DNA of 64,000 nt from Thalassovita mediterranea (GTDB lineage Bacteria > Pseudomonadota > Alphaproteobacteria > Caulobacterales > Hyphomonadaceae): positions 2,666,001 to 2,730,000 of the forward strand of contig CP080408.1 in the NCBI GenBank assembly GCA_019448215.1, in the 5' to 3' direction. The position numbers were made by a program, and so were the translations under genes. Shown here piece by piece: positions 1 through 10,118 of this stretch (positions are counted from its first letter, which is position 1; every line of letters starts with the position of its first letter). The notes beneath the pieces are model-generated. The model was not told the DNA's origin and searched no databases. It saw nothing but the letters and a program-made list of their open reading frames with translations.

Positions 1-1004
1 GGCGCCGGTGCTGGCTGGGTAACGCCCTCATAGTTGACGAAAGTCTGGCGTTCCTTGTTGTGCGGATGCTCGGGCGCTTCAGTCATGGAGAGGACCGGAG
101 CAAAGCACACATCGGTGCCTTCCATGATCTCACACCACTCGTCGCGGGTCTTGGTCTTGAAGACGTCGATGATCTTGGCCTTGAGCTCTGGCCATTTGGA
201 GCGGTCCATCTGGTGCTGGAAGTCCGGATCGGTGAGACCGGCCTTTTCAAGCAAGAGCGCGTAGAATTGCGGCTCGATCGAGCCGATGGCGACATAGCCG
301 CCATCCTTGGTCTCATAGGTGTCGTAGAAGTGGGCTCCGCCATCGAGCATGTTGTCCTCACGCTCATCGCTCCAGACGCCCATGGCGCGCATGCCAAAGA
401 ACATGGAGGTCAGGGACGCCGCGCCATCAGTCATGGCAACGTCGATCACCTGCCCCTCGCCGCCGCCGCGGGCGTTGAGGATGGCGGCCAGAAGACCAAA
501 AGCGAGATAGAGCGCGCCGCCGCCATAATCGCCAATGAGGTTGAGTGGCGGGTATGGACGCTCACCCTTGCGGCCCATCGCGCCGAGTGCGCCAGTAAGC
601 GCGATATAGTTGAGGTCGTGGCCGGCAGCTTGTGACAGCGGGCCGAACTGACCCCAGCCGGTCATGCGGCCATAGGCCAGCTTCGGGTTGCGCGCGAGCA
701 CGACATCCGGGCCGAGGCCGAGGCGTTCCATAACACCCGGGCGGAAGCCCTCGATAAGACCGTCAGCCTTTTCGATCAGCTTGAGCGCGGTTTCGACATC
801 GTCCGGGTTCTTGAGGTCGAGCGCGATGGAGCGGCGACCGCGCGATTCGACATTCGCTGGCGTGGCGGCGCGCCCGCCCTTGCCTGCCCTGTCGATGCGC
901 ACAACGTCTGCGCCAAGGTCCGACAGGAGCATGCCGCAGAACGGCCCCGGCCCAATGCCCTGAAATTCAACAATCCTGATGCCTGTAAGTGGTCCGCTGG
1001 CCAT
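1..1004 (-). CDS. CaiB/BaiF family CoA-transferase, alpha-methylacyl-CoA racemase type (3' end outside window)
   Basis: Acts on CoA thioesters; the closest family type epimerises 2-methylacyl-CoA during branched-chain lipid breakdown in the cytoplasm. The first 334 residues are visible. They include the N-terminal [14 protein letters not shown] stretch, the active-site pair H129-D130 (AGHDLNY) and D159 in LIGDYGGG. A later IEPQFY supplies the glutamate of the racemase triad. These match the His/Asp/Glu set of the racemase branch, whereas true CoA-transferases use a nucleophilic aspartate. ATG at 1004 is preceded by a strong GGGAGGAG. The C-terminus is lost at the left edge. Family assignment is firm; the substrate is inferred. 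Confidence 0.9.
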   Translation of the reverse strand, partial: MASGPLTGIRIVEFQGIGPGPFCGMLLSDLGADVVRIDRAGKGGRAATPANVESRGRRSIALDLKNPDDVETALKLIEKADGLIEGFRPGVMERLGLGPDVVLARNPKLAYGRMTGWGQFGPLSQAAGHDLNYIALTGALGAMGRKGERPYPPLNLIGDYGGGALYLAFGLLAAILNARGGGEGQVIDVAMTDGAASLTSMFFGMRAMGVWSDEREDNMLDGGAHFYDTYETKDGGYVAIGSIEPQFYALLLEKAGLTDPDFQHQMDRSKWPELKAKIIDVFKTKTRDEWCEIMEGTDVCFAPVLSMTEAPEHPHNKERQTFVNYEGVTQPAPA

Positions 1005-1116
1005 CGCCTCGCTCCTCCCTGATTTCGCAATGGCGAGACCATATAAGAGCGGGTCTGGCTGCCAAGACTTGCCGTCGCGTCGCACCAGTCGCTGGTCTGC
1101 AGCGGCAAAGGGGCAG

Positions 1117-4100
1117 TCAGGCGGGTGTCAGGGCGCTGAGCTCACGAAGCAGGTTGCGGATGAGCTGGATGCGCTTTTCCTTCTCGTCCGGCGCGCGGGT
1201 GACGACCAGCTTGCCATCCGGGCGAAGCTTCATGGAATTCGGGCGCGACTGGACGATGGTCATCAGCTCGCGCGGCTCCACGGGCGTATCTTCGCGGAAG
1301 GCCATGACGATGCCCTTCGGGCCGGAATCGAGCTTGCCGATGCCAAGCTTCTTACAGGCCGCCTTGATGGCGGTGATGTCGAGGAGCTGCTTGGTCTCTT
1401 CAGGGAGCGGGCCGAACCGGTCGATAAGCTCGGCGGCGAAACGCTCACGGCCTTCATCGGTGTCGATCTCAGCAAGGCGGCGGTAGAGGCCGAGGCGAAC
1501 GCCTAGGTCCTCGACATAGTCTTCCGGGATAAGAACCGCGACGCCAAGATTGATCTGCGGTGACCAGTCGTCTGCGACTTCTTCTTCGAGGTCGCTGCCG
1601 GATTTGAGGGCGTTGACCGCGTCTTCCAGCATGGACTGGTAGAGTTCGACGCCGACTTCCTTGACGTGGCCGGACTGCTGGTCGCCGAGGAGGTTACCAG
1701 AGCCGCGCATGTCGAGGTCGTGGCTCGCAAGCTGGAAGCCTGCGCCAAGGCTGTCGAGCGATTGCAGGATGCGCAGGCGGCGCTCGGCGCCTGGCGTCAT
1801 CACATGCTCACGCGGCGTGGTGAGGTAGGCATAGGCACGAAGCTTGGACCGGCCGACGCGTCCACGAAGCTGGTAGAGCTGCGCCAGGCCGAACATGTCG
1901 GAGCGATAGATGACGAGCGTATTGGCGCGCGGAATGTCGAGCCCGCTTTCGACGATCGTGGTCGAGAGCAGCACGTCATACTCGCCCTCATAGAAGGCGG
2001 TCATGATGTCTTCGAGCTCTGTTGGTGGCATCTGCCCGTGAGCGACGATGAAGCTCACCTCCGGCACGTTGTCGCGCATGAAGGTTTCGAGGAAATCGAG
2101 GTCAGAGATACGCGGGGCGACGAAGAAGGCCTGACCGCCGCGATACTTCTCACGCAGCAGCGCCTCACGGATCGTGACGGTGTCGAACTCGGCGACATAG
2201 GTGCGCACAGACAGGCGGTCGACGGGCGGGGTCGCGATGATGGAAAGATCGCGGATGCCGGTGAGCGCCATCTGGAGGGTGCGCGGGATCGGCGTTGCCG
2301 AAAGCGTCAGGACGTGGACGTCCGATTTCAGTTCTTTCAGCCGCTCCTTGTGCTTCACGCCAAAGCGTTGCTCCTCATCGACGATGAGAAGGCCGAGACG
2401 CTTGAACTCGATCGACTTTGACAGGAGTGCATGGGTGCCGACGACGATGTCGACATCGCCGCTGGTGAGGCCCTCGCGGGCGTCGTTCGCTTCCTTTTGC
2501 GTGACCATGCGCGACAGGTGTCGGACTTTGACCGGCCAATTGGCGAAGCGTTCGGCGAAGGATTTGAAGTGCTGGCGCGCGAGCAGTGTGGTCGGCGCGA
2601 TGACGGCGACCTGCATACCGCTCATTGCGGCCACGAAGGCGGCGCGAAGGGCAACTTCAGTCTTGCCGAAGCCGACATCGCCGCAGACCAGGCGGTCCAT
2701 CGGCTTGCCGCTGGCGAGGTCTTCGAGCGTATCCTCGATGGCGTTGAGCTGGTCGTCTGTCTCTTCGTAAGGGAAGCGGGCGGCGAACTCTTCGTAGAGT
2801 CCCTGCCCTGTTGTCGTTGGTTCGGCCTTCTTGAGTTCGCGCGCGGCGGCGATCTCCAGCAGCTCTGCCGCCATTTCGAGGATGCGCTTCTTGGCTTTCG
2901 CCTTGCGGGTCTGCCAGCCGACACCGCCCAGCTTGTCGACGGCGCTTTCGGCGTCATCGCTGCCATAGCGGCTGATAAGGTCGACGTTCTCGACCGGCAG
3001 GAAGATCTTGTCGCCGCCGGAATATTCGAGCTCCAGGCAGTCATGCGGCGCGCCGGTCAGCTCGAGTGTCTTGAGGCCGGCATAACGGCCAACACCATGA
3101 TCGACGTGCACGACGAGGTCGCCTGTATTGAGGGAGGCCGCCTCGGAAATGAAGTTCGCGGCCTTGCGCTTGCGGCGCGGGGCTGCCAGCCGGTCACCGA
3201 GCACGTCGGGTTCTGAGATGATGGCGAGAGATTCGGTCTCGATCCCCTGCTCTAGCGGCAATTCACAGATGCTGAGGCCAGCCGTGACCGCCGCTTCCAT
3301 GGAATAGACCCGCGGCAATGCGCCGAGCCCGTGATCATCCATGACATTGACGAGCCGGTCGGCAGAGCCGGACGTCCACGCCCCGAAGATAACGGTCAGG
3401 CCTCTTTCACGCAGGGCTTGCGCATGGGCGGCGGCCGATTTGAAGACGTTCGTCTCTGGCTGCGCGCGTTCTGGTGCGAAGTCGCGGCCGTGCTTACCGC
3501 CGAGGTCGATGCCGGTTTCGGCGCCTGCGGCAGAGAAGCGGGCGATGCCGCGTGCGGAAAGCTCTTCGTCGAGCTCTCGATTGCTCAGATAGAGTGCGTC
3601 CGGCGGGAGGACGCGCGAGGGGCGGTCCTCGGTGGCCGCTTCGAGCCGGGCGGCGTGATAGTCTTCGGCCTGTGAGCGGCGCTCACTTGAGGCCTCGCCC
3701 GCCAGATAGCCAAAGCCGATAAGGGCATCGCTGCCGATATAATCGAACAGGCTGTCGAGATGGTCGTGGAAGAGCGGGAGCCAGTTTTCGAGACCCTGCC
3801 GCCTGATCTGAGCCCGCGCGGCCTCATACATCGTGTCGCCGCCTGGCGCGCCGAAGGCATCAAGGTATTTCTCGCGAAACAGGCTGAGCGTGTCGCTGGA
3901 GAAGAGAATCTCGGAGACGGGTGCAAGCGTGATCGATGGCAGCTCGCGCGTTGAAATCTGGGTTTCCGGATTAAAGGCTTTCAGCTGGTCCAGCGTATCG
4001 CCAAACAGGTCGAGCCGGATCGGTTCATCGCTGGTCGGCGGATAGATATCGATGATGCCGCCGCGAATGGCGTACTCGCCCCGCTCACTCACCGTCGAGG

Positions 4101-4563
4101 CGCGGATATAGCCGTTGACGGACAGGTAGTCGGTGAGGGCGTCCTCTGCGAGTTCTTCGCCGACACTCATGGAGAAGCTGGCCGCGCGCATTGTTTCGCG
4201 GGGTGGCAGGCGCTGGATCAGGGATGAGCCTGTGGTGATGACCAGAAGCGGCTTGCTGCCTTCGCGTTGCTGCGCAATGCGCGCGAGCGCGGCGCAACGC
4301 TGGGACGCCACAGCGGCGCTCGGGCTGACCCGGTCATAGGGAAGCATGTCCCAGCCCGGCAGAAGGACGCGGTCCATTGTCGGGTGAAAGAATTCGGCGA
4401 GCTTGAGGGCGGTCGCTGCGGTCTTGTCATCCCGCGCGACGTAGAGCGCGATGCCGCCCTTGTTCAGGAGGGAGTCCTGAAAGGCTTTGATATCCAGTCC
4501 GAAGGGCGCGCCTGAGACGTTCGTCGGCGCAGACAGGCTGGTGAGGCGCGAAGGGCTGGGCAT
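1117..4563 (-). CDS. mfd: transcription-repair coupling factor Mfd
   Basis: Removes RNA polymerase stalled at DNA lesions and recruits UvrA. The 1148-residue length is normal. Domain order seen: UvrB-like N-terminal region (1 to about 460); CarD-like polymerase-binding domain near 480-550 ([16 protein letters not shown]); RecG-like translocase with Walker A GDVGFGKT near 630 and DEEQ box near 728; SATPIPRTL; helicase motif [13 protein letters not shown] domain at the C-terminus. All motor motifs are intact. ATG at 4563 follows AGGTGA. It lies between the racemase gene and sdhE on the same strand, 57 nt after sdhE ... mfd spacing, a common alphaproteobacterial arrangement with recG divergent. 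Confidence 0.98.
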   Translation of the reverse strand: MPSPSRLTSLSAPTNVSGAPFGLDIKAFQDSLLNKGGIALYVARDDKTAATALKLAEFFHPTMDRVLLPGWDMLPYDRVSPSAAVASQRCAALARIAQQREGSKPLLVITTGSSLIQRLPPRETMRAASFSMSVGEELAEDALTDYLSVNGYIRASTVSERGEYAIRGGIIDIYPPTSDEPIRLDLFGDTLDQLKAFNPETQISTRELPSITLAPVSEILFSSDTLSLFREKYLDAFGAPGGDTMYEAARAQIRRQGLENWLPLFHDHLDSLFDYIGSDALIGFGYLAGEASSERRSQAEDYHAARLEAATEDRPSRVLPPDALYLSNRELDEELSARGIARFSAAGAETGIDLGGKHGRDFAPERAQPETNVFKSAAAHAQALRERGLTVIFGAWTSGSADRLVNVMDDHGLGALPRVYSMEAAVTAGLSICELPLEQGIETESLAIISEPDVLGDRLAAPRRKRKAANFISEAASLNTGDLVVHVDHGVGRYAGLKTLELTGAPHDCLELEYSGGDKIFLPVENVDLISRYGSDDAESAVDKLGGVGWQTRKAKAKKRILEMAAELLEIAAARELKKAEPTTTGQGLYEEFAARFPYEETDDQLNAIEDTLEDLASGKPMDRLVCGDVGFGKTEVALRAAFVAAMSGMQVAVIAPTTLLARQHFKSFAERFANWPVKVRHLSRMVTQKEANDAREGLTSGDVDIVVGTHALLSKSIEFKRLGLLIVDEEQRFGVKHKERLKELKSDVHVLTLSATPIPRTLQMALTGIRDLSIIATPPVDRLSVRTYVAEFDTVTIREALLREKYRGGQAFFVAPRISDLDFLETFMRDNVPEVSFIVAHGQMPPTELEDIMTAFYEGEYDVLLSTTIVESGLDIPRANTLVIYRSDMFGLAQLYQLRGRVGRSKLRAYAYLTTPREHVMTPGAERRLRILQSLDSLGAGFQLASHDLDMRGSGNLLGDQQSGHVKEVGVELYQSMLEDAVNALKSGSDLEEEVADDWSPQINLGVAVLIPEDYVEDLGVRLGLYRRLAEIDTDEGRERFAAELIDRFGPLPEETKQLLDITAIKAACKKLGIGKLDSGPKGIVMAFREDTPVEPRELMTIVQSRPNSMKLRPDGKLVVTRAPDEKEKRIQLIRNLLRELSALTPA

Positions 4564-4620
4564 TGGTCGATCACCTGGCGGGACAGACAGGAGCGCGCCT
4601 TCAGCGCGTTCGCCGTGTTT

Positions 4621-4881
4621 TTAGAGAGCGCGCGCGTCGTATCTAAAGCCGAGCAACTGGTCCAGCACAGGCCCTGCATAATTTGGCGGCACGGGTTTGT
4701 TGCCGATAATCCAGGCGTAGACTTCCCAGTCCGGCGTGGCGAGCAGGCGTTCGAACTCATCAAGTTCGGTCTCGGACATGGCATCGATCTTTTGCTGGGC
4801 GAACTGGCCCATGATCAGGTCCATTTCCCGGAAGCCACGGCGCGACGCGCGGAACTGGAGTTTGCGTTTACGTTCTTCCAC
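4621..4881 (-). CDS. sdhE: succinate dehydrogenase flavinylation factor SdhE
   Basis: Small helical chaperone that promotes covalent FAD attachment to SdhA. The 86 residues carry the family motif RGxxE (RGFREMD, about residues 15-21). A conserved DWEVYAWI and a C-terminal LLGFRYD are also present. Length is typical for the family. It sits just upstream of mfd on the same strand and divergent from recG. This mfd/sdhE/recG neighbourhood is usual in alphaproteobacteria and supports the call. Confidence 0.93.
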   Translation of the reverse strand: MEERKRKLQFRASRRGFREMDLIMGQFAQQKIDAMSETELDEFERLLATPDWEVYAWIIGNKPVPPNYAGPVLDQLLGFRYDARAL

Positions 4882-4992
4882 GAGAGATACCTCTGTTTGA
4901 GCGTGAAACCGTCACATAGGTGAAGCTTGAGCGATTGCCCACCGACCTCTTCAATTGAAGCCTGCGACGCTTTCGATATTGTCAGCTGACCC

Positions 4993-7059
4993 ATGCGTGA
5001 TGAACGACTCTTTCCCCTGTTCCAGCCCGTCGACAAGCTTCCGGGGATTGGTCCCAAGCTGAAGCCGGTCCTTGAGCGGCTGATAGACGGCGATACGGTA
5101 TGGGATCTCCTGCTCCACCTGCCGGAAAAATGGCTGGATCGCCGGGTGCGCAACAGTTTTCAGGACCTGGTCGCTGGCGAAGTCTCAACGGTTCGCGGCG
5201 AAGTCATGTCGTACAAAGCGCCCTATTCCGACCGGGCGCCGCACCGCATCCAGCTCTTTGATGGCAGTGGCTTTCTGACGCTCACCTATTTTCGTGCCGA
5301 CCCGCGCTGGCTGCAGGGACAGTTTCCGATCGGCAAGGAGCGGATCGTGTCCGGCCTCGTCAGTGAGTTTCAGGGCGAGCGGCAGATGTCGCATCCAGAC
5401 CATGTCGTGGACCCCGCGCGGGGTGAGCCGCCGCCGCCGGTAGAGCCGATCTATCGGCTGACGGCAGGCCTGACGAACAAACGGGTGCATTCGGCGATGA
5501 TCGCCGCGCTGGACCTCGTTCCGGACGATTTGCCGGAATGGCTGGGCAATGATCTTGTCGCCGCGCAGCACTGGCCGGGCTTCAAGGCGGCGCTGGCGGG
5601 TCTGCATACGCCTGACGCTTTCGACCCTGACGCGTTCGAACTGGCACGCCGCCGCCTGTCCTATGACGAAGCCTTGGCGCGCGAGATCATCTTTGCCTTT
5701 GCACGCGAAAGCCGCGCCCGCAGGACTGCGCCGCCGCTTGAGGGGCCGAATGATGCGTTGAATGCGCTGTCGGCGCGTCTGCCCTACAAGCTGACATCGG
5801 CGCAGAGGCGGGCGATCCGCGAGATCGCAGATGATGTGGCAAGGCCGCACCCGATGAGGCGGATGCTGCAGGGGGATGTTGGCGCGGGTAAGACGCTGGT
5901 CGCGGTCATGGCCGCGTTGAAAGCGGTGTCAGCTGGCTACCAGGCCACCTTCATGGCGCCCACCGAAGTGCTGGCGCGTCAGCAATATGAGACGGTGGCA
6001 GGATTGCTCGCGCCCCTCGGCCATGAGGTGGCGATCCTGACAGGCCGTGAGAAAGGTCCAAAGCGCGAATCGACGCTCATGGGGCTCGCCGATGGCAGCA
6101 TTCATGTCGCGGTCGGCACGCAGGCTCTTTTTCAGGAAAGCGTGTCTTTCCGGAAGCTTGGCCTCATCGTGGTGGATGAACAGCATCGCTTTGGTGTTGC
6201 CGACCGGATGCGTCTCATCGAAAAGGCGTCGGCGCCGCATATGCTGGTAATGAGCGCGACGCCTATTCCGAGGACGCTGGCGCAGTCGGTGCATGGCGAC
6301 CTCGATATCTCGATCCTTGATGAGAAGCCTGCAGGCCGTCAGCCGATTGAAACTCGTGCGATTCCCGACACACGCATCGAGGACGTCGTCGAAGCGATCG
6401 GACGCGCGATTGACCGAGGCGAGCGTGTCTTCTGGGTCTGTCCGCGCGTCGATGCAGATGAGGATGACAGCTCGGCCGTCGCCCGCGCCGCTGCGCTGGA
6501 GGACTGGCTCGGGCAGAAGGTCGGCCTCGTGCATGGCCGCCTGCGCGGCGACCAGAAGGACGAGGCACTTGAGGCATTCAGGCGCGGCGATACGAAAGTG
6601 CTCGTTGCGACGACGGTGATTGAGGTTGGCGTCGATGTGCCAAATGCCACGGTCATGGTGATCGAGCGGGCCGAAGGATTTGGCCTGGCGCAGTTGCACC
6701 AGCTGCGCGGGCGGGTGGGGCGCGGTGAGCGCAAATCCTATTGCATCCTGCTCTACCGGCCTCCCCTCGGTGAGCTCGCGCACAAGCGGCTTGAGACGCT
6801 ACGCGAGACTGAGGATGGGTTTGCGATTGCCGAGGCGGATTTCAAGCTGCGCGGGCCTGGCGATGTGCTCGGTGTGCGCCAGTCCGGCGCTGTCGATTAC
6901 AGGATTGTCGACCTGCAGACCGACGCTGACCTCATCGAAATCGCCCGCAAGGATGCCCGCTATGCAATTGAAACTGATCCCGGCCTGGTGAGCGAGCGGG
7001 GCCAGGCGCTAAGCATCCTCAGAGAGCTTCTCAGTCCGCTCGTCCGCCAGCGGGAGTGA
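4993..7059 (+). CDS. recG: ATP-dependent DNA helicase RecG
   Basis: Fork-reversal and branch-migration helicase of recombination and replication restart. 688 residues, the usual size. An N-terminal wedge/OB region (about 60-150) is followed by the SF2 core: Walker A GDVGAGKT near 297, DEQHRFG near 395, SATPIPRTL, and QLRGRVGRG near the C-terminus. No key motif is missing. Its last 51 nt overlap the convergent DUF502 gene. ATG at 4993 has no obvious strong ribosome site. It was chosen because the start RDERLFPLFQPVDKLPGIG aligns with the family beginning. Confidence 0.97.
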   Translation: MRDERLFPLFQPVDKLPGIGPKLKPVLERLIDGDTVWDLLLHLPEKWLDRRVRNSFQDLVAGEVSTVRGEVMSYKAPYSDRAPHRIQLFDGSGFLTLTYFRADPRWLQGQFPIGKERIVSGLVSEFQGERQMSHPDHVVDPARGEPPPPVEPIYRLTAGLTNKRVHSAMIAALDLVPDDLPEWLGNDLVAAQHWPGFKAALAGLHTPDAFDPDAFELARRRLSYDEALAREIIFAFARESRARRTAPPLEGPNDALNALSARLPYKLTSAQRRAIREIADDVARPHPMRRMLQGDVGAGKTLVAVMAALKAVSAGYQATFMAPTEVLARQQYETVAGLLAPLGHEVAILTGREKGPKRESTLMGLADGSIHVAVGTQALFQESVSFRKLGLIVVDEQHRFGVADRMRLIEKASAPHMLVMSATPIPRTLAQSVHGDLDISILDEKPAGRQPIETRAIPDTRIEDVVEAIGRAIDRGERVFWVCPRVDADEDDSSAVARAAALEDWLGQKVGLVHGRLRGDQKDEALEAFRRGDTKVLVATTVIEVGVDVPNATVMVIERAEGFGLAQLHQLRGRVGRGERKSYCILLYRPPLGELAHKRLETLRETEDGFAIAEADFKLRGPGDVLGVRQSGAVDYRIVDLQTDADLIEIARKDARYAIETDPGLVSERGQALSILRELLSPLVRQRE

Positions 7060-7749
7060 GCGCTGCTTAGGTGTCTCTTCGCCGTGCTCAGGCACAACGA
7101 GGCCAGCCGACAGGATCATCTTAGCGCCGTCCTCGATCGACATGTCCATCTCGATGCATTCAGATTCCCGCACATAGATAAGGAAGCCCGAGGTCGGGTT
7201 TGGCGTCGTTGGAACGAAGACACCGATAAAGTCGGCGCCTAGACGGTGCGCGATCTCACCCTTTGCATTGGACGATACAAAGCCGATGCACCATGAGCCG
7301 ACCTTCGGGTACTCCACCATAACCACACGATCATAAGAGGCCTGCTGATTGTTGGTGAGCACCTCGATCAGCTGTTTGAAGGCGGCATATACGTTGCGGA
7401 CAATTGGCACGCTGGAGAGAAGCCGGTCTGCGCCCCGCACGACTGAACGACCAAGTAGGTTCGTGGTGACCGCGCCGAGAATCGTCAGCGCCACGATCAT
7501 CACGATCACGCCAAAGCCGGGAATCGCGATGTTCGTATAGGTCTCTGGCTGAATGATCGGCGGCAGCAGGGGTTTGACCCTGTTGTCGATGAAATTGATC
7601 AGGAATTGCAGGACGAAAAAGGTGATCGCAATCGGGGCGGCGATGACCATGCCTGCGAGGAATCTACCCCGCAGCCACGCCCACAGACTGGGCCGTTTCG
7701 GCTCGGGTGCCATCAATCCGTTGTCAGAGTGACCGGATTTATCCGCCAT
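7009..7749 (-). CDS. DUF502 family membrane protein
   Basis: Function unknown. The 246-residue protein has a basic N-terminal region. It is followed by one clear membrane segment (about 30-52, MVIAAPIAITFFVLQFLI) and a second at about 70-95 (IAIPGFGVIVMIVALTILGAV). A soluble domain follows with the conserved RNVYAAFKQL and FVPTTPNPTSGFL stretches that define DUF502. ATG at 7749 is preceded by AGGAG at good spacing. The 3' end runs antisense into recG for 51 nt, an unusually long convergent overlap. Recognition rests on the two conserved stretches. Confidence 0.88.
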   Translation of the reverse strand: MADKSGHSDNGLMAPEPKRPSLWAWLRGRFLAGMVIAAPIAITFFVLQFLINFIDNRVKPLLPPIIQPETYTNIAIPGFGVIVMIVALTILGAVTTNLLGRSVVRGADRLLSSVPIVRNVYAAFKQLIEVLTNNQQASYDRVVMVEYPKVGSWCIGFVSSNAKGEIAHRLGADFIGVFVPTTPNPTSGFLIYVRESECIEMDMSIEDGAKMILSAGLVVPEHGEETPKQRSLPLADERTEKLSEDA

Positions 7750-7829
7750 AAAAGCGCTCCTGAAAAGTGGTCGTGGTTTACGTTGAGTATGGCTTGGAGA
7801 TCATATGATTTCCGTTAATTGTGGCGAAG

Positions 7830-8837
7830 ATGAGTGAGAAACAAGAATTCGATAGCAGGCTGCAGGCGGTCCTTAGACGCGTGTATGGCGAGCAGACAGC
7901 GCTGGCCTCTGCCAACCGGCTGTCAGGTGGCGCAAGCCAGGAAACCTGGCTGCTTACCCTCAACGGTACCGGAGCCCCGGAGACGCTGATCCTGCGGCGC
8001 GCGCCGGAAGGCATGGAAGCGACTGATGATTCGCGCGCGATTGGCTTGCCGAACGAAGCAAAGCTGATCCGTAAGGCCCACGATGCCGGCGTGGCGGTGC
8101 CCGAAGTCGTCCATGTGCTGGAGCCGGATGAAGGTGTCGGCGAAGGCTTTATCATGTCCCGAGTCGAAGGCGAGACGATCGCGCGGCGCATCCTGCGCGA
8201 TGATGAGTATGCCAAGGCTCGAGAGAACCTGCCGGCACAATGTGGCCGCGCGCTGGCTGGCATCCACCGCATCGATGGCTCTGATGTGCCGCGTATTCGC
8301 GAGAGCACCGGTCTTGCGCAGGTCGAGCAGTATGAGCAGACCTATCAGGAAATCGGTGTCTGCAGGCCCATATTCGACCTCGCGATTGTCTGGCTGAAAG
8401 AAAATGCGCCAAAGCCGCTTGAGCCGATGCTCGTGCATGGCGACTTCCGGCTCGGCAATATCATGGTGGATGAGCAGGGTCTGGCGGCCGTGCTGGACTG
8501 GGAGCTCGCCCATTATGGCGACCCGCGTGAGGATATTGGCTGGATGTGCACCAATTCCTGGCGGTTCGGGCAGTCTGACAAGCGCCTTGGCGGCTTTGGC
8601 GATGTAGAACCGCTGCTGGAAGCCTATGCTGCTGCGGGCGGCGCGGAATTCACGCCGCGCGATATCGACTGGTGGGACATGCTGGGCAGCATGAAGTGGG
8701 GCATCATGTGTATGGGCATGTACGAGACGTTCCGCTCTGGCGCCGATGCGAGTGTTGAGCGTGCAGCCATTGGTCGGCGCGTCTCAGAGACCGAGATGGA
8801 CCTTGTGAACCTTCTGGAGGGCCAACGTCATGCATGA
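7830..8837 (+). CDS. aminoglycoside-phosphotransferase-fold kinase (ACAD10-like phosphotransferase family)
   Basis: Belongs to the APH/choline-kinase fold, in the branch related to the kinase part of ACAD10, which is thought to phosphorylate hydroxy-acyl intermediates before dehydration. Seen: nucleotide-binding N-lobe, then catalytic loop HGDFRLGN near residue 203 (Asp and Asn of the Brenner motif) and metal-binding LDWE near 222. Two starts are possible: GTG at 7821 and ATG at 7830. Neither has a strong ribosome site; ATG was preferred. It is followed by the DUF6285 gene, a recurring partner of this branch. The substrate is unknown. Confidence 0.85.
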   Translation: MSEKQEFDSRLQAVLRRVYGEQTALASANRLSGGASQETWLLTLNGTGAPETLILRRAPEGMEATDDSRAIGLPNEAKLIRKAHDAGVAVPEVVHVLEPDEGVGEGFIMSRVEGETIARRILRDDEYAKARENLPAQCGRALAGIHRIDGSDVPRIRESTGLAQVEQYEQTYQEIGVCRPIFDLAIVWLKENAPKPLEPMLVHGDFRLGNIMVDEQGLAAVLDWELAHYGDPREDIGWMCTNSWRFGQSDKRLGGFGDVEPLLEAYAAAGGAEFTPRDIDWWDMLGSMKWGIMCMGMYETFRSGADASVERAAIGRRVSETEMDLVNLLEGQRHA

Positions 8838-9207
8838 TCAGCCAAGTGTCAGTGAACTCGTTCAGGCGGTTAAGAATTTCGTCGATCATTCGGCAATGCC
8901 GGAGCTGAAAGGCCGCGCCGCTTTCCATGCGCGCGTTGCGTCCAACGTGCTAGCAACGATCCTTCGGGACCTCGAAGCGCGCGAAGGCAATGACGCGGCC
9001 GAGTATGAGCGCCTCAAAGCCCTGCTGCCCGGCAGTGACGGAAAATCCCGCGAGGCGCTGAATGAGGAACTCCGTGGCAAGATCCGCTCGGGCGAGCTGA
9101 CGGTTGAGTCGGCGGCCCTGATGGATCACCTCAAAAAGACCGCAATTGCGCAGTTGAAGGTCGATCAACCGAAATACTCGGGACTGGCAACCGCTCTAGA
9201 GGACTGA
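8830..9207 (+). CDS. DUF6285 domain protein
   Basis: A 125-residue, mostly helical protein with no catalytic motif that I recognise. The segment MPELKGRAAFHARVASNVL near residues 20-40 is the most family-like part, matching DUF6285 proteins that accompany ACAD10-type phosphotransferases. It overlaps the end of the phosphotransferase gene by 8 nt and has GGAGG nine bases before ATG 8830, so the two are probably co-translated. It is likely an accessory subunit of that kinase; this is inferred from neighbourhood only. Confidence 0.8.
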   Translation: MHDQPSVSELVQAVKNFVDHSAMPELKGRAAFHARVASNVLATILRDLEAREGNDAAEYERLKALLPGSDGKSREALNEELRGKIRSGELTVESAALMDHLKKTAIAQLKVDQPKYSGLATALED

Positions 9208-9209
9208 AT

Positions 9210-10118
9210 ATGCGCCCTATCCTGATCGCGCTTGGCATTATCGCTGCGCTGGCTGTCGGTTGGGTCGCATTGAAGGATAGTGTCTACGCGTCTTGGCTTG
9301 GTCAGGGTGAACGGGATGCTGTGGAGCCGGATTACTCGCTGGATGAGGACTGGCTTCAGCGCCCGGCGGAAACGCCGCCGGGTGGATGGGCGAGTCCTTG
9401 GGGCGTCGATATTATCGTACTGGCACCCTACCCGACCACGCCGCAGCCTGCGGGCCTGCTTCCGGCGTCGAGCGATATCAGCAAGGGCGACTATGCCGAT
9501 TTCATGGATGAGGCCGGGCTCTCATCTGATGAGAGCGCGGTCATTTACGCGCCGTCCTACCGCGCGCCGTCGCCTGCGTCAGGAAAGCGGATGCGAACGG
9601 AAGCCAGCGCATTGGCCTCGAGCGACGTGGCAGCGGCCGTGGCCCGCTATGTGTCCGCTGAGAACCGTAAGCGCGGCGTGCTGATCGTGGCTGGGCCCGG
9701 CACCGAGACGCTGCTGGAAGGCGCGCTTGGCGCCCTGCCCTCTGATGAAGATTTCCGCCAGCGCTTCGGGGGTGTCATGATTTCAGCGGATATGGGCGCG
9801 GCTGAGTGGACTGAGGCGGTGGGCGCTTGTAGCGGCGCTGTCGAAGCGTGTGTGGTTTCGACGAGCCTTACTGCCAGCAAGCCTGTCAGGCGCTTTTTCC
9901 TGCCGAGCCTGCCCCGCCCGCGGCTGGTCTATAGCGATGACGGCACGCTGGCGCAGAGTGTCGAGGCGCGCGCCGAAACACTGTCGGTCTGGCTGGAAGA
10001 GACCCTGCCAAAGCCAGCAGAACCATTCGACACATGGGCGGCAGAGGAAGTCGTGGATGTCGCCCCGATCCGTCGCCCAAACTCGGAACGTGATATTTCG
10101 GGTGAACGCGGAAACTAG
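9210..10118 (+). CDS. DUF3089-like alpha/beta-hydrolase relative lacking the catalytic serine
   Basis: 302 residues with an N-terminal membrane anchor or signal (about 1-20, ILIALGIIAALAVGWVAL). The order of landmarks follows DUF3089: DYSLDEDWLQRP, then an APYPTT strand, YAPSYRAPSP, SSDVAAAVARY, and a strand-turn at LIVAGPGTE. In active members that turn is the nucleophile elbow GHSQG. Here the serine is absent. A C-terminal GACSGAVEACVV pair of cysteines also fits. It starts 2 nt after the DUF6285 stop behind GAGGA, and its stop overlaps hldE by 4 nt tail to tail. It is likely a periplasmic pseudo-hydrolase; function is unknown. Confidence 0.65.
   Translation: MRPILIALGIIAALAVGWVALKDSVYASWLGQGERDAVEPDYSLDEDWLQRPAETPPGGWASPWGVDIIVLAPYPTTPQPAGLLPASSDISKGDYADFMDEAGLSSDESAVIYAPSYRAPSPASGKRMRTEASALASSDVAAAVARYVSAENRKRGVLIVAGPGTETLLEGALGALPSDEDFRQRFGGVMISADMGAAEWTEAVGACSGAVEACVVSTSLTASKPVRRFFLPSLPRPRLVYSDDGTLAQSVEARAETLSVWLEETLPKPAEPFDTWAAEEVVDVAPIRRPNSERDISGERGN

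Noticed and set aside
1666-2421. 251-residue open frame on the plus strand
   Set aside because: Complement of mfd; no recognisable protein character.
5929-6783. 284-residue open frame on the minus strand
   Set aside because: Complement of recG, whose helicase motifs prove the plus strand is coding.
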